64,000 nt of DNA from Metallyticus violacea. Taxonomy: Eukaryota; Arthropoda; Insecta; Mantodea; Metallyticidae. Location: the NCBI GenBank assembly GCA_030762175.1, contig CM060843.1, positions 32,336,001-32,400,000 of the forward strand. Direction: 5' to 3'. Position 1 is the first letter of the stretch; each line of letters starts with the position of its first letter. The notes under the pieces were generated by a model, which searched no databases, was not told where the DNA came from, and saw nothing but the letters and a program-made list of their open reading frames with translations. Positions 57,377-64,000 of this stretch are shown piece after piece. Both the position numbers and the translations under genes were made by a program.

Positions 57377-58609
57377 TGATGGATGTTCTAAAAGTTCTTG
57401 ACCTGACTCAGAAACAGCATGAAGGTGGCCAAATTACTATGATAGTTGTTAAGTATCATCCTTTAGATGGTGTGCTGTAAAGTTACATATGCACAAGTAT
57501 AGTGACTTGATTGTGATAACCGTAAACTAGCGTTAACATTTTATACAAAATGGATAAACTGAAATATGAGCTGTGATAATGTACTTCGTTTTGAAAGGTT
57601 GAACTCCAACAGAAATACAAAAGGAGTTAAGATTCCATAGTAAAGGATTCTTCTCTTCATTTTTGACAATTAAAAAGTGGCCTGCTAAATTTAAGCATAG
57701 TCGTACATCAAGGTGATGAGCACTCAGGGCAACCCAAAACTGCTATGATTGACAAGATTGTGACAAAAATTCACAATACTATATTCAATGATTATCAATT
57801 GATAGTACACAAGCTGACTGACTTTGCAAAGACCTCAATAATCCATGTCAACTATATTTTGCACAAAGTTTTGGGTATGAAACGTTCTGCTAAATGGGTG
57901 CTGTGTTGTTAACAATGAATCATAAACACGGACCAATAATGCATTTGAATGAACATTTCCCAAGAGGGTTTAGACTTTCTTAAAATGAATTCCATTAAAT
58001 TACTCCGAGGTTTCACAACAGTAGATCATGGATTCATCACTACATGCCAGAGATGAAGGAGCAGTTCAACAGTGGGTGGCAACAGTTGAAAGTGCACCAA
58101 AGAAAGCAAAAATGGATTCATCTGGAGGAAAAGTTATGGCTACAACTTTCTGGGAATCTCATGGTGTGGTGCTCATAAACTGCTTCCAGAAGGGCAGAAC
58201 CTTCACCAGGGAGTTTTACATGTCACTACATGACCAAATGAAGGATTCTATTCAAGCTAAACATCCATATCTTGTGAAAAAGAAAGTTCTCTTGATTGTT
58301 GCTGCAGAACTGCAAGACCTTCACTTCAAAGTGCTTCCAGATCCACCATATTCACCAGATTTGGCTCCCAGTAATCAATTTTTGTTCCCAAACCTGAAGT
58401 AATGGCTGGGTGAATGAAGATTCACATCTATTGATGAGATTGAAGCTGAGATAGATACCTATTTTTCACAGTTGAGCAAATCTATTTTTGTGAAGTTGAA
58501 AAGTCATTAAGCTAAATGTATTGATTTACAAGGTGACTATGCTGGGAAAAAAAAATTGCTAAATCTTGTGATTTTTTCGTCTGGTGAAGAACTTTTAGAA
58601 TGCCCCTCA
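57377..58609 (+). mobile_element. Mariner element, near full length (1233 bp), defective
   Basis: The ends are inverted repeats (tgatggatgttctaaaagtt... at the left; complement of tgaggggcattctaaaagtt at the right). TA flanks lie at 57375-57376 and 58610-58611. The plus strand encodes transposase: IQKELRFHSK-type HTH remnants (57610), LIVHKLTDFAKTSIIHVNYI then HKVLGMKRSAKWV (57795-57900), TTVD (58015, first catalytic Asp, followed by a frameshift), the 124-codon open part 58028-58402 (APKKAKMDSSGGKVMATTFW...), and PPYSPDLAPSNQFLFPNLK. The second catalytic Asp box (HQDN) has been deleted between KKKVL and LIVAA, and a few bases are lost after the first Asp. Confidence 0.92.
58028..58402 (+). 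pseudogene. Mariner transposase, C-terminal catalytic fragment
   Basis: The longest open piece of the mariner above. It has KVMATTFWESHGVVLINCF then FTREFYMSLHDQMKDSIQA, then PYSPDLAPSNQFLFPNLK containing the third catalytic Asp (SPDL). The absence of the HQDN motif means no complete DDD triad. The Met start is accidental; the frame is entered through a frameshift at 58020. Confidence 0.85.
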
Positions 58610-58639
58610 TATCTAAGTGACCAATTAACTAAATTACTT

Positions 58640-59560
58640 AACTTGTAATTATAACTCCACTATGGAAGTTATACAAAATTACATTTATATAATACGGAAC
58701 AAATTAAAAAATTTCAAGATGGACACAATCATAAGAACAACTATAAACAATTTTTATTCTTTTAATAGGAACTTCTTTAGAATTAAGAAAGATATCAAAC
58801 TGTTATTTACATTCAGTTTAATAAGAAAATCAATTACAGCAAATATTCGCTTAATAAACATATTTTTAAAACAAACGATTTGCCCCAACTTTGTTAGAAA
58901 AGCGTGAAATTCCACAATGGAAGCCGTGCACAGCACCAGAAAAGAATATCACGGATGTGGAAAAATAATTTAAAAGAAAAAAAAACATGGACAGTTAACC
59001 ACTCTAGATTTAAATATGTATGAACTACATCAAAAAATTTCAAATATATTTGACAATTTCATGTGGCACAATTTAGATATTTTTAACATATAAAATTTCA
59101 ATATACCTAAAAAACAACAACAACAACAACAACAAAGGAACAATGTAAAGATTTTAAGCCAAATCAAAAGAAAAAATAAAGAATCTACTAGTAGCCAAGG
59201 ATATGGACAGGGGTCTATGAAATATGTTCTGCCAATAAAGTTTTGATAAGTGCAGAAATAAGAGTATACTATCAACTCATTAACCACAATATTTAATTTA
59301 TAAATTTTCTTTGTTTATGAATATATTTTCCCAAAATGTTAATTCTATGGGTATCTGAAAACTTTAAAGAGTTATGGTTCATTCTGGAATTCATAGTTTT
59401 TTTGACAGTGGAACCATTTTGGTGATTTCAAAACATGTTCAAATAAATGGAACAGAATTAGTAAAATTTGGGTGATTTCCTCTTAAAAACTGATAGGGAA
59501 CATGCTAATGATGAACATGTCCAACAAGTGGAACAGAATTAGTAAAATTTAAATGATTTC
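58640..59560 (+). mobile_element. PLE family D: N-terminal piece plus foldback end
   Basis: 58662-58907 encodes part of the PLE D N-terminus (FRIKKDIKLLFTFSLIRKSI..., LINIFLKQTICPNFV), matching the minus-strand reading of 49940-49700. 59015-59080 continues KYV-type sequence (NMYELHQKF homologue, decayed), and a (CAA)n tract sits at 59114-59136. 59290-59395 carries the C-terminal end in minus orientation (YEFQNEP, FGKIYS). 59400-59560 holds two plus-oriented terminus copies (ggaacagaattagtaaaatt twice). Internally rearranged. Confidence 0.6.
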
Positions 59561-59760
59561 CTCTTTAAAAAAATTGCATAATTATACTGTATTTCAATTT
59601 GAAAATTCCTGCTATTTAATATTACATTACACTATTCTGTTTTCAAATGCAGTCTTGTTGAATATATTAACACAGAAATTGAATCAGAGCTGTAAACATT
59701 ATAATTAGGTTATTGTTCCTTGGTTTACACAGCCTCCCCAGCTAAGTCAGATCTAAAGTA

Positions 59761-61043
59761 CAGTATAACCCTGCCAGTCTGAACTAATTGGGACCGAAGC
59801 CTGTTTGGATTTGCAAAAATTCAGATTAATGGGGTTAATTTACAATCAATGTAATTAGATCTATATAGTATGTGTATGAAGTCTACAAGTTAATTGTACT
59901 TGGTTATTGTAACATGCAGTATTATTTTTGCAACATAAATGCCACTGTTGAAAACAAGCTCGTGAAGGTCATTTGCACTTGGCCGCATGACACATGGGTA
60001 TTTTGTTCATGTCCTGGAACTAGGACTTGAGCACTCAATCTGTTTTGTTTTCTGAGTTTATTTGAGTTGCAGATACAGTATCAATTGCAAATCCTCATGA
60101 ATACTTTTAGTGGATTTTGCTTGATTGTGTTTTTTAATTCAATGAAGTGGTTTTAATTTTTGCTGCTGTTTGATTAAAAATGGTAGGCAAGCAAAATCAT
60201 AGTTCTTGTTCATTAAGAGATAAACTTGAAGTTTTAAAATGCTTAGATAAAAGCAAAAGTGGGACAAATCAGTAACTGAATTCGGTGTTGAGAAAGCACC
60301 GATAAGTGGTTGGAAGAAAAATTGAGTCAAGATAGAACAATTTTGTGGAACTGTGACCGAGAAGGTAATCAAGAGGCGCCATACCTCAAAAATGATAAAA
60401 GAGTTGGTTATGACTTTTTCCATCACTATCACTATGACAAAGCAGAGGAGACCAGAACTGAAGTTTTACATCTCATGAAGCTAATCCCAGGCTGTGAAGA
60501 AGCAGAGGAAACAGATGTGAAGAAGTGGCTATCATTGACACAGAAGATCAAGTTAAGACTGATCAGGAAATAGTTTCCCTAATAAGTCAGTCAGATGAAG
60601 ATGTAGCAGATGAAGCCCCAATACCTGGAATTATTCATTAGGATGCAGCAGAAGCATTGGAGACATCTCTGCAGTACATAGAGCAAACTGCAATGCTACA
60701 GTGGTGGACATAATGCTTATGAAGTGATGGTGGAGGATTGCAGCATTCTCATTTGCATCAGCAGAAAGTGAATGAATTTTTTGTAACAATGAGTAATGTA
60801 AGATACTGTATTCTTTTATTGTCTTCACTGTTATATTTGTTTAGTGTTAAATCTGTTGATCTGTACCATAATGTACATAACTACATATTGTATTGCATTA
60901 TTTTTACAGTTTATTTGATGTTCCAATGTGTGATACAAGGCCATTTTAGTCTGAAATTTCTTCAATAATTTTTCTTTCACAAAATTTTGGATTCAAATTA
61001 TCTGGGTTTTTAAAATGGGGTTCAGATTGGTGAGGTTGTATTG
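59761..61043 (+). mobile_element. pogo/Tigger-type element with Jerky-like transposase remnants
   Basis: The left end cagtataaccctgccagtct is a Tigger-like terminus. The right end is its inverted counterpart (...ggtgaggttgtattg), with TA at 59759-59760 and 61044-61045; 1283 bp. On the plus strand, CSLRDKLEVLKCLDKSKSGT (60207-60265, CENP-B/psq-type HTH) and FGVEKAPISGWKKN (60285-60325) are followed by a C-terminal part: EVAIIDTEDQVKTDQEIVSL (60527), DEDVADEAPIPGIIH, DAAEALETSLQYIEQTA and HSHLHQQKVNEFF (60740-60780, the usual ..SxLxQxKITDFF end). The catalytic DDE core is deleted between 60420 and 60480. Confidence 0.88.
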
Positions 61044-61045
61044 TA

Positions 61046-61334
61046 TATTATGTCAGTTATTCAGCAATAATGCTTTATAGCATGTTCTTCATTATTGCTG
61101 CTTTTCTGCAATTTATTTCTTGTGATGGTGCATTTATCTTCTGGATAAGAATGATTCCAATAGTGACTTAATGAAAGCCCAATTCTGATTTTTTTCTCTT
61201 AACACTAAACGCATTTTCTATAGGAGAGTTACTATCAGATATGTTTAATATTGCATATACTTTTTATTTTACTTGTACACTTTCTTTTCTAAGATCTTCA
61301 ATTCTTTCCAAAATCTCAATTATTCTACATACTT
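61046..61334. other. Unassigned intron sequence
   Basis: Nothing recognised. Confidence 0.3.
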
Positions 61335-61600
61335 TGAATAGTTTGGGATTTTCACAGTGAAATAAGTATCATGTAACAAATTATTTATGAGGAAGTCACT
61401 CAAATTTCACTGGTTTTATTCCACTTACTTGAACACGTTTCAAAGGCAAATTTCCTTCGTCGTCAGCACGATTCCACTGTAGCTTTCATCACCGTGCTGA
61501 CAGTGAAGGAAATTTGCCTTTGAAACATGTCCAAGTGAGTGGAATAAAACTAGTGAAATTTAAGTGACTTTCTCATAAAATAATTTGTTATTTTTTACAT
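61335..61600. mobile_element. PLE family D foldback
   Basis: The arms 61335-61480 (minus orientation, starting gaatagtttgggattttcac) and 61500-61592 (plus orientation) are inverted copies meeting near 61490. They share gcaaatttccttc/gaaggaaatttgc and ttgaaac/gtttcaa, and the tagtgaaatttaagtgactt end. Non-coding. Confidence 0.85.
61433..61470 (-). ncRNA. Candidate hammerhead ribozyme core in PLE D foldback
   Basis: On the minus strand: CTGACGA (61460-61466 complement), stem II CGAAGG / CCTTTG with loop AAATTTG, GAAAC, GTGT, T. Stem II pairs fully (one G-U). Stem III is ACGUGU with a two-base loop. Stem I pairing is weak. Confidence 0.5.
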
Positions 61601-61838
61601 CAATTTAAAATATATTCAGGAAAAACGACAGATTGATAAGTTGCAAATTCCTCTTTAAGTAAGTCATATTCACTTTCCAAAACCAAATATGGGAATTTCT
61701 GAATAAAATAAAGAGATAAATATAAAACATTTGTCTACGTGCAAAATGCAAAATTTAAGTATGATTATATAACTCTTTCTCAAGGAGAAATTTTTTTAAA
61801 ATGTACCTAAAAGTTGTCATATAATCTTTCTAATAAGA

Positions 61839-63007
61839 TGACAAACTATTGGTATGAAATCACTCAAATTTCATTAATTTTGTTCCACTTACTTGGACAT
61901 GTTTCAAAGGCGATTGCCTCCATCTTCAGCTTGATCCCATGGCCGCTTCCCAGTGTGGTATTAAGATGTCGCTCTGTGACTTTAACAAACTTATTGATGA
62001 GGTAACTATTGTTGGGAGATCAAAGTTAACCAAAAATTCTTTGTTTTTGTTTATAAATATATTTTCCCATACTGTTAATTCTATGGGTTTTTGAAGAGCT
62101 TTTAATAGTTTTGGTTCCTTTTGGAATTCATGGTTTTTTTTTTTGCCAAAAATGGTCTGCCACTGCTGATTTTTCTGTGTGTTTATATTTAACATTTCTC
62201 ATGTGTTCCTTATGGTATGGTAATATTTCTTTTTGTTTTGCCTATGTATTTCATGTCACAGTCTTTGCAACTGATTTCATAAATGCCTGATTGCTTTCCT
62301 GGTGGAATTTTGTCTTTTGTGTTTAAGTGGTTTTTTAAACTGAATTTATTTACTGGGGCCAAAATGATGTTTTACTCTCTAAATATCTTCTGGAATTTTT
62401 GGTATGCCCATGGGTGGAATGCAAATTTTTTACATATATGATCTCCTTTGTAACCTTTTAATGTGATGATGTCCTTTATTTGTTTTTTCTTTCTGAATTT
62501 CTCTATTTTCTTGTTGACAATATCTATTGCATAGCCATTTTTCTGTGCTATATCTATGATTTTTTGGTACTACAATTTGCATTCTGTCTTGGTTATAAGC
62601 AAGTTTGTTAATCTGAAATTGAGGTTGTTGATTATGGCTAGTTTATGTTGTTTTGGATTGTGGCTGCTAATTTTTATATAATTATCTGTGTGGGTATCTT
62701 TTCTGTATATGCCAAATTCCAGTTTATTGTCATTTTTTATAATTTTTATATCCAAGAAAGGAAGAACTTTGTTATTTCCTAATTCCACAGTGTATTTAAC
62801 AATGCTGTCCTATTAAAGTCACAGAGCGACATCTTTATACCACACTGGGAAGCAGCCAGTGGGACCAAGCTGAAGATGGAGGCAATCGCCTTTGTAATAT
62901 GTCCAAGTAAGTGGAACAAAATTAGTGAAATTTGAGTGATTTTGTAAGAATAATTTGTCATATTATAACGTATTTCACTGCGAAAATCCCCGATACAAAA
63001 AAAACTA
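61839..63007 (-). mobile_element. PLE family D element with inverted ends and 12 bp target duplication
   Basis: Flanked by tttctaataaga at 61827-61838 and 63008-63019. The termini 61852-62004 and 62812-62955 are inverted copies. The minus strand between them codes from after the RT active site: NNKVLPFLDIKIIKNDNKLE then FGIYRKDTHTDNYIKISSHN (62788-62640), then a decayed linker. A broken GIY-YIG follows (SGIYEIS..., YIGKTKRNI-like near 62290-62220), then HEFQKEPKLLKALQKPIELT and VWENIFINKNKEFLVNFDL (62130-62010), running into the terminus. The RT is truncated at the inverted terminus, the same architecture as the family A copy at 24544. Confidence 0.87.
61895..61932 (-). ncRNA. Candidate hammerhead ribozyme core in PLE D terminus
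   Basis: Minus strand: CTGAAGA, stem II GGAGGC / GCCTTT (loop AATC, G-U pairs), GAAA, stem III ACATGT, C (triplet GUC). The inverted partner at 62869-62903 has lost the GAAA box (GTAA). Confidence 0.55.
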
Positions 63008-63019
63008 TTTCTAATAAGA

Positions 63020-63880
63020 GTTGTTGTACAACATCCGTTTGTCATAATAATTCTCCTTCAAGGCTTTTGCTCTAAGTACCAACTCCTAATTGGCTTTCTG
63101 GTAGATTTTTTACATTTGAAACTAAAATGCAAAGCAGAATCAAACTGAAAAGATGACTAAACTCAAACTGGAGAAAAGATGTTTAAACACATCTGACTAA
63201 TAGATCTGTTAAAATTCCAAGTTTTCTTCTTACAAGAGATATCATTGAAACTTTTTGTTGCAGGAACAAATTTATCTAGTTAAAAACATGGTGTTCTCTG
63301 AATTTCTCATTTTTCTTTTGGGATCTATTACAAAACAAGTGACAGCTTTTTATTGCTCAAGGACACTATTATTATTCAAGAACAGAGAGCAACTGGTACT
63401 ATCATTTCTAAATTTTACAACACTATACCACATACCTCTTGGTATATTTTTAAAGCATTCTGCCTTTTTGAGCTTTTCTCAAGATAGTAGAACAACCAAC
63501 AACAAATTCTCTACATTTACTGGCAATTGAGGAGCTTCTTTTTGAACAGAAGTGTATATATGGTGGCATGAACCCCCCCCCCCCCCAAAAAAAAATTAAT
63601 AGATGAATGCTTCTACTTCACTAATGTGTGCATCTTTTAGTGCACACCATCACAGATGAGGCACTGTTAGAAGAAAAACATATGGAGCTTTTTAAAAAGG
63701 AATGTCCTGGGAAAATTAATCATCATCGATAACCGGAAAAATTTATTTCTGTGTTATCAGTTATCAGTATTCTATAGAAATATATTCTATAGAAATGATA
63801 AAAGTTGATATCCTTGCAAGTTACAATTCAAGGATAAAGTTCTATTGTATTCACATCATTACTATAGTTCTACCACACTG
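63020..63880. other. Unassigned intron sequence
   Basis: No gene supported; the 91-codon frame at 63255-63530 has no motif. A C14 run occurs at about 63573-63586 followed by A9. Confidence 0.35.
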
Positions 63881-63955
63881 AAGAAGATTGGACAAAAGAC
63901 TGCCATAGTCCGCTTCCTGCTTCATGATCTCAGGTCCTCCTATCACTGTGCTTAC

Positions 63956-64000
63956 CTCTCCTCCTCAATGCTGCTGTCATCATCCCCATCAGATGTGCTA
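63956..64000 (-). CDS. Possible exon end at the window edge (tentative)
   Basis: The minus strand from 64000 reads STSDGDDDSSIEEE and then a consensus donor (gag followed by gtaagc at about 63951-63956). An acidic, polar exon end is plausible, but only ~45 bp are visible and the acceptor is outside. It does not resemble any SCCPDH segment, so it would belong to another gene or an untranslated exon. Confidence 0.25.

Overview
The window is AT-rich animal DNA from a large, repeat-packed genome, most likely an arthropod. The evidence is its repeat content (several families of Penelope-like elements, Jockey-type and other LINEs, mariner, pogo, Tc1 and hAT elements, tRNA-derived SINEs) and its gene structure: small coding exons separated by introns of 6 to 15 kb. 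There is no sign of bacterial organisation. I do not name a species.

One host gene can be read with confidence, on the minus strand. Four exons, at 47219-46982, 31825-31658, 25868-25774 and 16619-16514 (stop codon), join in consistent phase. They encode the C-terminal ~200 residues of a saccharopine dehydrogenase-like oxidoreductase (SCCPDH family). The N-terminal exons must lie beyond position 64000. At least 30.7 kb of the window is therefore this gene's 3' half and its introns; positions 1-16.5 kb are downstream of it and 47.2-64 kb are an upstream intron.

Layout: 1-5515 is a complex CG-motif-bearing satellite with ~0.9-1.05 kb higher-order units. 5.5-16.5 kb holds an internally deleted mariner (6619-7461), a KIAA1586/ZNF862-like hAT pseudogene (8.9-10.5 kb), a Jockey-type LINE fragment on the minus strand (11.5-13.25 kb) with a GC-rich 180 bp insert, and a run of perfect hairpins. 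The 16.6-25.8 kb intron holds Penelope-like (PLE) foldbacks and remnants, SINEs and hAT/mariner scraps. The 25.9-31.7 kb intron holds a PLE (27.3-29.2 kb), a pogo fragment and a long GAA tract. The 31.8-47 kb intron holds a 4 kb LINE with a nested SINE, a Tc1 pseudogene and a nest of PLEs: an inverted PLE pair and a foldback both inserted into an older PLE. 47-64 kb holds two tail-to-tail LINE copies, a near-full-length mariner, a pogo element with both ends, and a further PLE family.

The most interesting theme is the PLEs. At least six sequence families (called A-F here) share a design: terminal segments present as inverted repeats, a 5'-truncated RT/GIY-YIG coding part, a common 3'-terminal motif of the form TTyACTGtG...TCC, candidate hammerhead-ribozyme cores in the termini, and 12-13 bp target-site duplications found at five separate insertions. 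None of the PLE copies is intact. A second theme is a set of short, perfect, mutually unrelated palindromes scattered over the window.
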